64,000 bases of DNA. Origin: Streptomyces sp. NBC_00704. Lineage in GTDB: Bacteria; Actinomycetota; Actinomycetes; Streptomycetales; Streptomycetaceae. Positions 1 to 7,712 of this stretch are shown here, piece by piece. How positions within the stretch are numbered: position 1 is the first letter of the stretch; the number at the start of each line of letters is the position of its first letter. The translations under genes and the position numbers were made by a program. The notes below the pieces were generated by a model. That model was given only the letters and a program-made list of their open reading frames with translations. It was not told the DNA's origin and ran no database searches. The DNA is taken from positions 7,560,501 through 7,624,500 of the forward strand of contig NZ_CP109000.1 of NCBI RefSeq assembly GCF_036226605.1. The letters run 5' to 3'.

Positions 1-663
1 CGCCGCCGCGCCGGTGAGGGCGAGGAACTCGCTGCGGGAGCGGGCGTCGGAGCGCAGCAGCCCGAGCAGGGTGGAGGTCAGGGTGCTGGAACCGGCGGCC
101 TGCACGCCGCGCAGGGTCATGCAGGAGTGCTCGGCCTCGATCACCACGCCGACGCCCTTGGGTTCCAGCTGGAGTTGCAGCCAGTCGGCGATCTGCTTGG
201 TCAGCCGTTCCTGGACCTGAGGACGGCAGGAGAAGTGCTCGACCACGCGCGCGAGTTTGGACAGGCCGAGGATGCGGGCGCCGGGCAGATAGCCGACGTG
301 GGCGGTGCCGACGAAGGGCAGCAGATGGTGCTCGCACACGCTGCGCACCGGGATCCGCCGGGCCAGGACCAGTTCGTCGTAGCCCTCGTCGTTCGGGAAC
401 GTGGTCAGCTCGAAGGGGCGCGGGCTGAACAGTTCCGCGTAGGCGCGGGCCATCCGGCCCGGCGTCCCGCGCAGGCTTTCGGAGTCGGTGGAGACGCCCA
501 GGGCGTCGAGGAACCGGCCGGCCGCGGCCTCCGCGGCGGCCAGGTCGACGCCGCCGGGCTGGTGGACGACGCGCAGTGCGGGCCGTACGGGCCGGGCCGG
601 GGCCAGGTCGTCCGGCGCGGGGCGCTCGCTTCGGGCAGGGGTGCGGTGCGTGTTCTCGGTCAT
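1..663 (-). CDS. folE: GTP cyclohydrolase I, C-terminus cut by window edge
   Basis: It converts GTP to 7,8-dihydroneopterin triphosphate, the first step of pterin and folate synthesis, in the cytoplasm. The translation from the ATG at 663 carries the family's zinc and active-site motif CEHHLLPF (Cys110, His112, His113), then GYLPGARILGLSKLARV and, close to the window edge, EAEHSCMTLRGVQ. 221 codons are visible and the reading frame runs off the left end. The ATG lies one base after the stop of the preceding membrane-protein gene (TGAC-ATG), so it should be co-transcribed with that gene and the DUF2231 gene. folE is a known neighbour or target of LitR-type light regulation in several bacteria, which fits the carotenoid genes downstream. 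The identification is secure; the link to light is inference. Confidence 0.93.
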   Translation of the reverse strand, partial: MTENTHRTPARSERPAPDDLAPARPVRPALRVVHQPGGVDLAAAEAAAGRFLDALGVSTDSESLRGTPGRMARAYAELFSPRPFELTTFPNDEGYDELVLARRIPVRSVCEHHLLPFVGTAHVGYLPGARILGLSKLARVVEHFSCRPQVQERLTKQIADWLQLQLEPKGVGVVIEAEHSCMTLRGVQAAGSSTLTSTLLGLLRSDARSRSEFLALTGAAA

Positions 664-664
664 G

Positions 665-1135
665 TCAGCTGCCTCCGACGCCGAGTGCGGTGAGCAGCAC
701 CAGGACGAGTGTCAGCACGGCGAACAGGCCGTGGGCCAGGACCACCGCGAGCGGGAAGTGCCGTTCCGCGGGGACGGCGTCGTCGGCCGCCCCGGTCGCG
801 GCGGCCGCCGGGGCGGCGGACGGGGCCGTGGTGGCGGCGGCGCGCTCGCGGTGGACGGGGATCCAGCGCGCCAGCATCACGAATCCGAGCAGGGCGACGG
901 GCAGCAGCAGGCCGAAGGCGGTCCAGGCCAGGGCGTCCTGGTCGGTCACGACGTAGACGATCCAGATCACCAGCCCGATCGCGGCCAGCGCGAAGTGGCC
1001 GAAGAGGACGAGGGCGGGCAGGCGGCTGGTCCCGCTCTGCTGCTGCCGTACTCCACCGCGTCGGATCCAGGTGCCGAGCAGGTAGAAGCCGCCGAGGGCG
1101 GTGACCACCCAGGTGATCAGTGCGGCGATGGCCAT
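665..1135 (-). CDS. four-helix integral membrane protein, unknown function
   Basis: A 156-residue protein with about four hydrophobic segments (roughly residues 3-20, 43-65, 72-90 and 128-152) and an Ala-rich charged loop around residues 100-125. The ATG at 1135 has GGGAG seven bases upstream, which favours it over the longer open frame extending to 1576. That extension only overlaps the DUF2231 gene out of frame. The gene is the middle member of a DUF2231-membrane protein-folE operon, 77 bp behind the first and 1 bp before the last. I do not recognise the family. Its conserved-looking FGHFALAAIGLVIW helix suggests a small inner-membrane protein, and the operon is the only clue to its role. 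Confidence 0.8.
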   Translation of the reverse strand: MAIAALITWVVTALGGFYLLGTWIRRGGVRQQQSGTSRLPALVLFGHFALAAIGLVIWIVYVVTDQDALAWTAFGLLLPVALLGFVMLARWIPVHRERAAATTAPSAAPAAAATGAADDAVPAERHFPLAVVLAHGLFAVLTLVLVLLTALGVGGS

Positions 1136-1212
1136 GGGGAAACTCCCGGGGGACGACGTGCGGAAGGCGGGCGGAGGGTTCCGGCCGCCGGGAAGCCGGT
1201 GCGGCGGCCGGA

Positions 1213-1788
1213 TCAGGGGGAACCGGGGCTCCGGTCGCCGCGGCCGGGCGTGTAGCCCTCGGCCTGGGTGCTCTCGTCGGCGACGCGTACGCCGTAGCGG
1301 TAGGCGAGCTTGCCGCCCAGGTAGCCCGAGACGCCGAGGACCGCCACGCTGACGGCGGACAGCGCCAGCGGGCCGGCGCCCACGCTGCCGCCGTCGGTGT
1401 ACGAACCGTGCCGCCACCGGAAGTTGATCGCGTAGGCGGCGGTCACCAGCAGGTTCAGCGACATGTGGACCACGGCCGTGCGGAAGGCCGGCGTCCGGGC
1501 GGGGATCGCGAACAGGTCCAGGAAACCGACCGTGGCCGCCAGCAGGGCGCCGATCACGCCCACGCCGATCAGCCACTCGGATCCCTCGGTCAGGAACCCC
1601 GGACGGTCCACGACCTGCGAGGCGACGTCGAACACCAGGCCGGTCACCCAGGCGCCGATCGGCACCGTCACCAGGATCGGATGGAACGGGTGCCCGTACG
1701 GGCCGGCGAGCGCGGCGCTCACCGGCCGCTTCGCCTGCATCCGTGACGTGGAGAGCTGTGCATCGGTGAGGTGGGACTCCGTGGGCAT
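1213..1788 (-). CDS. DUF2231-type membrane protein
   Basis: A 191-residue protein that begins with a hydrophilic stretch and then has the typical DUF2231 features: GHPFHPILVTVPIGAW near residue 32 and four membrane helices ending near residue 165. The start codon has a perfect AAGGAGG six bases upstream (complement of 1795-1801). It heads a leftward operon with a second membrane protein and folE, and is divergent from a cysteine-rich HTH regulator with a 115-bp shared promoter region. DUF2231 proteins are small integral membrane proteins, some with haem or redox links. The exact role here is unknown. Confidence 0.85.
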   Translation of the reverse strand: MPTESHLTDAQLSTSRMQAKRPVSAALAGPYGHPFHPILVTVPIGAWVTGLVFDVASQVVDRPGFLTEGSEWLIGVGVIGALLAATVGFLDLFAIPARTPAFRTAVVHMSLNLLVTAAYAINFRWRHGSYTDGGSVGAGPLALSAVSVAVLGVSGYLGGKLAYRYGVRVADESTQAEGYTPGRGDRSPGSP

Positions 1789-1804
1789 CGCGGCCTCCTT
1801 TTCA

Positions 1805-1828
1805 CCAATAAAGCTTGGTCTTATTCGG
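1805..1828. promoter_or_regulatory. imperfect AT-rich palindrome in the divergent DUF2231/HTH promoter region
   Basis: Arms CCAATAA (1805-1811) and TTATTCGG (1821-1828) form an imperfect inverted repeat with a nine-base centre, conspicuously AT-rich in this genome. On the minus strand it also supplies a TTTATT that could serve as a -10 hexamer. It lies between the DUF2231 start and the HTH regulator start, so it is the best candidate operator or promoter core for both genes. There is no experimental support. Confidence 0.4.
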
Positions 1829-1903
1829 AAGCCGCGTCAAGACCGCAGTACAGAGGGCCGAAAGGCGCTGGGGAACCACGCCGGTAGGAGTTACCGTGGG
1901 GGA

Positions 1904-2716
1904 GTGGCTCCCGACCCGGCTTCGCAGGCCGCCCCGACTCCGCAGGCCGCCCCGACTCCGCAGGCCGAAGCGGCCGACGCCGCCATCGAATCCGTCAGCG
2001 TCCTGAACGAGGACTCGCGCCGGCGCATGTTCGCCTTCATCCGGCGCGCCCGCCGTGCCGTCACCCGCGACGAGGCCGCCGCGAGCGTGGGCATATCCCG
2101 CAAACTCGCCGCCTTCCACCTCGACAAACTCGTCGACGCGGGCCTGCTCCGCGCCCGCTACGGCACGCCCGGCGGGGTCCGCAAGGTGGGCCGGCAGCCC
2201 AAGGTGTACGAACCCACCGACGCCCAGATCACCGTGAACATCCCCGACCGGCGCCACGAACTCCTGGCCGACCTGCTCCTGGACGCCGTGCTCGGCGAGG
2301 GCGCCGACGAGAGCGCCGCGCAGGCGGCCGTGCGCAGCGCCGAGCGGCGCGGCCGGCGGACCGGCGAGGCGGCCCGCGAGGAGACGCGCCCGGGCCGCCT
2401 GGGCCCCGAGCGTGGACTGACCGCCTGCGAGCGCATGCTGGAGAGCTTCGGGTACGAGCCCGTCCGCGAGACCCCCACCCGCCTCAGGCTGCGCAACTGC
2501 CCCTTCCACCCGCTCGCCGCCAAGGCCCCCGACCTGGTGTGCGGCATGAACCAGGCCTTCCTCAGCGGTTGTCTGGACGGCCTCCAGGTCAACGGCATCC
2601 ACGCCGTCCTGGCCCCGGAGCCCGGAGAATGCTGTGTCCGACTGGGCCCGAGCGACCCTGACGCCGATCCGGACCCCGCCCCCGAGGCCGAGGACCGTCC
2701 GGCCCCGGAGGACTGA
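1904..2716 (+). CDS. HTH transcriptional regulator with C-terminal cysteine cluster (SufR-like layout)
   Basis: A winged-helix region spans about residues 30-105: EDSRRRMFAFIRRAR, then a recognition segment SRKLAAFHLDKLVDAGLL, then a wing ending KVYEPT. The C-terminal half contains Cys175, Cys199-Pro-Phe-His202, Cys213, Cys223 and Cys243-Cys244. A DNA-binding head followed by a cysteine cluster with a C-x13-C spacing resembles the Fe-S regulator SufR, so iron-sulfur or metal/redox sensing is plausible but inferred. The GTG at 1904 is the best in-frame start; the nearest purine-rich sequence is GGTAGGAG at 1883-1890. Residues 8-20 come from an 18-bp tandem duplication (AAPTPQ repeated). It is divergent from the DUF2231-folE operon, which it may control. 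Confidence 0.75.
   Translation: MAPDPASQAAPTPQAAPTPQAEAADAAIESVSVLNEDSRRRMFAFIRRARRAVTRDEAAASVGISRKLAAFHLDKLVDAGLLRARYGTPGGVRKVGRQPKVYEPTDAQITVNIPDRRHELLADLLLDAVLGEGADESAAQAAVRSAERRGRRTGEAAREETRPGRLGPERGLTACERMLESFGYEPVRETPTRLRLRNCPFHPLAAKAPDLVCGMNQAFLSGCLDGLQVNGIHAVLAPEPGECCVRLGPSDPDADPDPAPEAEDRPAPED
1922..1963. repeat. 18-bp tandem repeat inside the HTH regulator gene
   Basis: The unit caggccgccccgactccg occurs twice in tandem, with a partial third copy. It is in frame and duplicates the residues Ala-Ala-Pro-Thr-Pro-Gln in the unstructured N-terminus. It looks like replication slippage and has no obvious functional meaning. Confidence 0.6.
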
Positions 2717-2880
2717 CGCCCCGGCCCGGTGCTCTCCCGGACCGCGGCCCGCGCTTCCCGGCCGTCGGCGATGGGACGGGCCTACGTGGACCAGCCGGCA
2801 GGTGCGCACCCGCACGAGAGGGGCAAACGCGCTGAACGTCCGGGGTACCCCTTCGAGGCCCTGATCCCCGCCCGCGACCC

Positions 2881-3138
2881 CTTCCAGAAGAGCTGGCCTA
2901 CGCCCGCAGCGACCTGGCCGCCGTGCGCTCCGAGACCGACCGGTGCGCCTCGGAAGCGGGCGTCGCGGAGGAACAGCGGCGCAGGCCGGCCGTCGCCGTC
3001 ACGGAGATCGCCACGAACAGCGTCCGGCACGGCGGGGGCGGGCTGTGGCTCGCCCCACAGCTCTGCGACCTCGTCGCGATCCGCTCCGGCCGCGACCACG
3101 CCACCACCATCCGCCTCCGCGTCGACGTCCCCCGCTGA
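2881..3138 (+). pseudogene. remnant of an RsbW-like ATP-binding anti-sigma/regulatory kinase domain with an internal deletion
   Basis: In the frame ending at the TGA of 3136-3138 one reads ELAYARSDLAAVRSETDRC, then VTEIATNSVRHGGG joined directly to GLWLAPQLCDLVAIRSG. In HATPase_c anti-sigma proteins of actinomycetes the N-box (NE-ATNS-RHG) and the glycine-rich box before GLWLV-QLCDLV are separated by about 40-50 residues that contact ATP. Here that segment is missing. There is also no ATG or convincing start upstream: the frame is open only from 2836 and the first GTG lies at 2923. I read this as a decayed gene. The alternative is a very short real protein, which seems unlikely because the ATP lid is gone. 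Confidence 0.5.
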
Positions 3139-3223
3139 GCCGAGGCCGCCCGAGGCCCCCCGCCGCACCGGGCACATGGGCTGCCGTCGCACCCCGGTCC
3201 TCGCGGTCCCGAGGCCTCCGCGG

Positions 3224-3763
3224 TCAGCCCGGTGCGCTGTCGCCGCCGTCGTCGTACACCAGGAGGCCGTCGTCGCGCAGGCGCACCCCGGGTGTCGGCG
3301 TGTGGGGCGTGAGGCGCCCGTCGTGCATCAGGTGGTGGACGACCACGCCGCGCGCCACGACGGCGAAGTCGGCGACGAGGCGGCGGTGGCATCGCCACCA
3401 CACCGCCTCGCTGCACATCACCGCGGTGCGCGGCCCGGCCGCCTGACGGATGACCTCGTCCAAGGCGGCCACGAAATCCGGGCTGCGGGTGTGAGCGGCG
3501 TAGCCGCGGAAGGACTCGTTGCGCCAGACCGTGTCGGGCGAGTCCGGCGCGGGCTTGCGGAAGCCGCCGAGGCGCTTCTCCCACCGGTAGGCGATGCCCT
3601 CCTCGGGCAGCCATTCGCCCAGCCGCTGCCGTGACAGGTCGGGGTCACGGCGGCTGCCGGGAGCCGTCCGGATGTCCACGACGGCGGCGACGCGCGCCTG
3701 CCGCAGCAGCCTCGCCAGCGTCTCCCGGTCCGCGGTGCTGTGGCCGAAGGTCAGCAGGTCCAT
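3224..3763 (-). CDS. DUF488 family protein
   Basis: A 179-residue cytoplasmic protein starting MDLLTFGHSTADRETLARLL. It has the DUF488 signatures FGHST at the N-terminus, VVDIRTAPGSRR near residue 30, and the cysteine-containing motif MCSEAVWWRCHRRLVAD near residue 130. Members of this family are of unknown biochemical role and often sit near DNA-repair or photolyase genes. Here it is next to the carotenoid cluster and downstream of folE, consistent with a light or oxidative stress neighbourhood. The ATG at 3763 is preferred to an in-frame GTG-type extension to 3829, because the extension reads as Gly/Arg-rich noncoding sequence. Confidence 0.88.
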   Translation of the reverse strand: MDLLTFGHSTADRETLARLLRQARVAAVVDIRTAPGSRRDPDLSRQRLGEWLPEEGIAYRWEKRLGGFRKPAPDSPDTVWRNESFRGYAAHTRSPDFVAALDEVIRQAAGPRTAVMCSEAVWWRCHRRLVADFAVVARGVVVHHLMHDGRLTPHTPTPGVRLRDDGLLVYDDGGDSAPG

Positions 3764-3943
3764 ATCCCGAGTGCAGCAGACACCCGGCCCGACGGCACCG
3801 CCGGGCCCCGCACCGCCCCGACTCCTCACGGTCGAGCGACGGGTGCCGGACGGCGACGGCCGCTGACGGAGGCGGCGGAAGGCGACGGCAGACGGCTGAC
3901 GGCGACGTCGGATGCCGCTCGTGGGCAGTCGGACCCCCGCCCT

Positions 3944-5041
3944 TCAGCCGGGGAAGCGGCCCGTCGAGCGCAGTTGCCAGCGCCGTTCCGCGTAGGCCAG
4001 GTCGTCGCGCCACAGGCGTCCCGCCGCGGCCCGCACGAGCGGGCGCAGCAGCGGCGACATCCGGCGCGCCACGGCGAAGCCGCGGCGGTCCGACGCGGCG
4101 ACGACGGCCTCCACCACCGCCGTGCGGGGCCGCCCGCGCTCGTCGGCGCCGAGCGGGGTCGCGTGGGTCTCGACGACCGAGGTGCGGCCCTCGCCCTCCG
4201 TGATGCGCATGACGACCGTGCGCGGCTCCGGCGCCGTGAACACCGCGCGGACCGGCACGACCAGCCGTCCGGCGACCCGGAAGGAGACGTCGACGACGAA
4301 ACCGTCCTCCTGCGCCGCCGCCCCGCCGTCCGCTTCCCCGCCGTCCGTTTCCCCGCCGTCCGCTCCGTCCGCCTCCGTCCGCGCTCGCGCCTGCCCGGAC
4401 GCCGTGGCCGGGGGAGCGCCGACGACGGTCAGGTCGACGAAGGAGTACGGGTGGAACCAGGCCCCGTGCCAGGGGTCCAGCCGGTTGGCCACGACGTCCT
4501 CCGGCTCGCACGCGCCCACGCCCACGTAGACGGCCGTCACCGCACGGTCCGGGGCGGGCCTGACCGGCACCACCGGCGCGTCGAGCGGCGGCTCGCCGCC
4601 CACGTCGTCCAGGCGCACCCACACCAGCACGCCGTCGTCGTGCGCGGGCAGCGGCTCCCAGCCCGCGAACGGTCCGCCTCGCAGCGCGAGTCCGTGCCAG
4701 TGGCAGACGAGAGTGCCGCACCGGACCTGGCTGTCGCGCAGCGGCGCGCCCAGGTGCGGGCAGACGCCGGGCCCGGCGACGAGCCGGCCCGTGGCGTCGC
4801 GCCAGACGACGATCTCGCGTCCGGCGACCGTCCGGGCGAGGGGCCGGTCGGCGCGGACGTCGCGGGTCGCGCCGACGACGAACCAGTTGCCCGAGGGGCG
4901 TGCCTGGGCGCGTTTCAGCGCCTGGGCGATGACCGCCGGGCGGGCCTCGCGCCAGGTCGGACGCTGCCGCTCCCAGGCGACCGGGTCCCGGCGCAGGGAC
5001 AGGGGGAGGCGTCCGCGGCGGACGGGACGACGGGCGTTCAC
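3944..5041 (-). CDS. crtV: Rieske [2Fe-2S] protein at the crtV position of the carotenoid operon
   Basis: A 365-residue protein with a Rieske cluster-binding site: Cys94-Pro-His96 and, 16 residues on, Cys113-His-Trp-His116. The C-terminal part is lipid-binding-like, interrupted by an Asp/Gly/Glu-rich insertion (near 4310-4390) made of short repeats. It is the last gene of crtE-crtI-crtB-crtV. Its GTG start overlaps the crtB stop (GTGA) and sits behind AAGGAGGT, so translation is coupled. The gene in this position in other Streptomyces clusters is called crtV and was described as a methylesterase. The residues visible here argue for a redox or oxygenase-type protein instead. Substrate unknown. 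Confidence 0.78.
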   Translation of the reverse strand: MNARRPVRRGRLPLSLRRDPVAWERQRPTWREARPAVIAQALKRAQARPSGNWFVVGATRDVRADRPLARTVAGREIVVWRDATGRLVAGPGVCPHLGAPLRDSQVRCGTLVCHWHGLALRGGPFAGWEPLPAHDDGVLVWVRLDDVGGEPPLDAPVVPVRPAPDRAVTAVYVGVGACEPEDVVANRLDPWHGAWFHPYSFVDLTVVGAPPATASGQARARTEADGADGGETDGGEADGGAAAQEDGFVVDVSFRVAGRLVVPVRAVFTAPEPRTVVMRITEGEGRTSVVETHATPLGADERGRPRTAVVEAVVAASDRRGFAVARRMSPLLRPLVRAAAGRLWRDDLAYAERRWQLRSTGRFPG

Positions 5042-6135
5042 ATGACCTCCTTGTGCAGGGGCTGCACCGGCTGCTCGGTGGTGGCCCGGTGCGCCGGGTG
5101 CGCCGACGCGCTCCGTGTGGGGGCGGGGGACCGTCCGGGGGCGAGGGACGGGGCAGCGGAGCGGGAGGCGGAGGCGGGTGACGGCGCCGTCCGGCGCGCG
5201 GTGCCCGCCCGCATCCGGGCCGCCGTCAGCCGCACCAGGCCGTCGGCGGCCACCGCGGCGCGCCGCCGCCGGGGCACCACGGCCCGCCGGTGCAGCACGG
5301 CGTACCCGTCGTCCGCGATCGCGTCGAGGATGCCGCCGTAGAGCAGGAAAGCCGTGCGGATGCAGGGACGTGACACGGGTTCGAGCATGGCGACGCCGGG
5401 CGCGGCCTCCCGGTAGACGCCGCGGGTGAGGTCCTCGAAGGCCCGCAGGGCCGCGGTGACGCGCGGGTCGCGGCGGCCGGTGCGGCGGCTCCACTCCAGC
5501 AGCTCCCGGTCGACGCCGTGGGCGGCCAGCAGATCGGCGGGCAGGTAGACGCGCCCGCGGTCGAGGTCCTCGCCCACGTCGCGCAGGAAGTTGGTCAGCT
5601 GGAACGCCACGCCGAGCGCTGCCGCGTGCGGGGCGGCCTCCTCACGCGGGACCACGCAGCCCAGCACGGGCAGCATCTGCAGCCCGATCACCGCGGCGGA
5701 ACCGTGCATGTAGGCACGCAGGTCGTCGTAGGTCGGATAGTCGGTGACCTCCAGGTCGCTGCGCATGGACGCCATGAAGTCGCCGAAGTGGGCGTGGTCG
5801 ATGGCGTAGCGCCGGGCCGTGTCGGCCAGCGCGAGGACCACCGGCTCCGCGCTCTGCCCGTCCCGCAGCCCCCGCCGGAGCCGCTCGTGCAGCCGGGCCA
5901 GGTCCGCCGCGCGGCGGTGGGCGGGCAGGCCGGCGTCCAGCGAGTCGACGATGTCGTCGGCCCAGCGGGCGAAGCCGTACAGGGCGTGGACGGCCGGCCG
6001 CCGCTCCACCGGCAGCAGCCGGGTGGCCAGGAAGTACGTCTTGCCGTGCCGGGCGTTGAGCCGCCGGCACCGCGTGTAGGCGTCGCGCAGCGCGGGGTCG
6101 GTGATGCCCGCGGCGTCCAGTTCACGGACCGTCAT
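5038..6135 (-). CDS. crtB: phytoene synthase
   Basis: It condenses two geranylgeranyl diphosphates to phytoene. Both Mg-diphosphate motifs are present: DDIVD at residues 60-64 and NFLRDVGED at 182-190 followed by LDRGRVYLP. The length of 365 residues is slightly long for the family because of an Ala/Ser/Pro-rich tail after about residue 325. The ATG at 6135 overlaps the crtI stop (ATGA), and the 3' end overlaps the crtV start, so the four genes form one coupled operon. Upstream in-frame extensions would lie inside crtI and are not used. Confidence 0.95.
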   Translation of the reverse strand: MTVRELDAAGITDPALRDAYTRCRRLNARHGKTYFLATRLLPVERRPAVHALYGFARWADDIVDSLDAGLPAHRRAADLARLHERLRRGLRDGQSAEPVVLALADTARRYAIDHAHFGDFMASMRSDLEVTDYPTYDDLRAYMHGSAAVIGLQMLPVLGCVVPREEAAPHAAALGVAFQLTNFLRDVGEDLDRGRVYLPADLLAAHGVDRELLEWSRRTGRRDPRVTAALRAFEDLTRGVYREAAPGVAMLEPVSRPCIRTAFLLYGGILDAIADDGYAVLHRRAVVPRRRRAAVAADGLVRLTAARMRAGTARRTAPSPASASRSAAPSLAPGRSPAPTRSASAHPAHRATTEQPVQPLHKEVM

Positions 6136-7712
6136 GAAGAGGCTCCTTCCGGCACGGCCGGCCCCTCGGGCAGGACGGGCGGGTCCGGCACGCGCGGCAC
6201 GGCGCGCGGGCGTCGGGGTGCGGCGGCCGTGTGCCGCCCGGTGATGCGGGCCGCGGCGAGCTTCCCGGACAGCAGGACGGTGGGGACGCCGACGCCCGGT
6301 GTGGTGCCGCAACCGGCGAGGACCGCGTTGTCGGTGCCGCGCACGAGGTTGCGCGGGCGGAACGGCCCGGTCTGCGTGAACGTGTGGGCGGCGGAGAAGG
6401 GGGTGCCGGCCGCGTGTCCCTGGGCCGTCCAGTCGGCGGGGGTGACGAGGGCCTGCTCCTCGACGGAGGCCGCGATGCCCTCGAAGCCGCGCCGGTCGAG
6501 TTCCCGCAGGACGCTGTCGCGGTAGCGCGGGCCGAGGTCGCCCCAGGCGGCGGCGTCCGGCCCGATGTCGGTGTTCGGGCAGGGGGCGAGGACGTAGTGC
6601 AGGTGGCGTCCGGGCGGCGCGAGGGACGGGTCGGTGGCGGTGGGGCGGGTGATCAGCAGTGACGGGTCGCTCATCAGGCGGCCGTCACGGGTGAGTTCCT
6701 CGAAGGTGCGGCGCCACTCGCCGCCGAAGGAGAGCGTGTGGTGGCCGAGCCCCGGCCAGGTCCGGTCGGTGCCGACGTGCAGGACGACCGCCGAGGGAGC
6801 GTGGGCGACGCGCAGCGGACGACGCGGCGTCCGGCCGAGCAGGCCGTAGGCGACCGGAAGGTCCGGGGTCAGGACCACGGCGTCGCACGGGATGCGGTCC
6901 TGGTCGGTGACGACGGCGGTGACCCGTCCGGCGGAACGTTCCAGCCGGGTGACGGTCTGCCCGAACCGCAGGTCGGCGCCCGCCCGTGCGGCGGCGTCCG
7001 CCATGGCTCGCGGCAGGGCGTGCATGCCGCCGCGCGGGAAGTACACCCCGGCCACGGTGTCCATGTAGGCGATCACGGCGTAGGCGGCGAGCGCCCGCGC
7101 CGGGGCGACCCCGGCGTACAGCGCCTGGAAGGAGAAGACGCGGCGCAGCCGTTCGTCGCGCAGATGGCGGCCGATTCCCGCGTCCAGCCGCCCGAACCCG
7201 CCGAGGGCGGCCAGCCGTGCCAGGTCCGGGGTCAGCAGTTGCAGGGGCGAGTCGAAGTTGGCGTCGATGAAGCGCCGCATCTGGGCGCGGTACAGCTGTT
7301 CCAGCCATCGGCGCAGCCGCCGGTAGCCCGCGGCCTCCCCGGCGCCGGCGAACCGCTCGACCTCCGCCTCCATCGCCGCCGCGTCGGTGTGCACGTCGAG
7401 GCTGCTGCCGTCCGCGAACCGCGCCTGGTAGGCGGGGTGCAGCGCGACGAGGTCGACATGGTCGCGCAGGCGCTCGCCGACCGCGGCGAACGCCTCGTCG
7501 GCGAGGTCGGGCATGGTCAGCACCGTGGGCCCGGTGTCGATGCGGTAGCCGCCGCGCTCCAGCCTTCCGGCCCGGCCGCCGGGCAGCTCGTCGCGCTCCA
7601 CCAGGGTGACCCGGCGGCCCGCGCCCAGCAGGTGCAGTGCGGCCGCGAGGCCGGAGAGCCCCGCGCCGACCACGACCACGTGATCGGTGGGGCCGGTGAC
7701 GGTCCGGGTCAT
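6132..7712 (-). CDS. crtI: phytoene desaturase (lycopene-forming)
   Basis: A 526-residue FAD-dependent desaturase that converts phytoene to lycopene. The N-terminal dinucleotide-binding motif is VVVVGAGLSG (about residues 12-21), followed by the second FAD loop LPGGRAGRLERGGYRIDTGPTVL. The C-terminus has the family signature GTTPGVGVPTVLLSGK. It starts at ATG 7712 overlapping the crtE stop (ATGA) and ends overlapping crtB. The C-terminal tail after about residue 495 is Pro/Arg-rich. Its neighbours fix its place between CrtB and CrtY in isorenieratene synthesis. Confidence 0.95.
   Translation of the reverse strand: MTRTVTGPTDHVVVVGAGLSGLAAALHLLGAGRRVTLVERDELPGGRAGRLERGGYRIDTGPTVLTMPDLADEAFAAVGERLRDHVDLVALHPAYQARFADGSSLDVHTDAAAMEAEVERFAGAGEAAGYRRLRRWLEQLYRAQMRRFIDANFDSPLQLLTPDLARLAALGGFGRLDAGIGRHLRDERLRRVFSFQALYAGVAPARALAAYAVIAYMDTVAGVYFPRGGMHALPRAMADAAARAGADLRFGQTVTRLERSAGRVTAVVTDQDRIPCDAVVLTPDLPVAYGLLGRTPRRPLRVAHAPSAVVLHVGTDRTWPGLGHHTLSFGGEWRRTFEELTRDGRLMSDPSLLITRPTATDPSLAPPGRHLHYVLAPCPNTDIGPDAAAWGDLGPRYRDSVLRELDRRGFEGIAASVEEQALVTPADWTAQGHAAGTPFSAAHTFTQTGPFRPRNLVRGTDNAVLAGCGTTPGVGVPTVLLSGKLAAARITGRHTAAAPRRPRAVPRVPDPPVLPEGPAVPEGASS

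Noticed and set aside
3740..5341. A 533-codon plus-strand open frame across crtV and crtB
   Set aside because: It is a shadow of the minus-strand genes, with Arg/Asp-rich composition and no recognisable domain.
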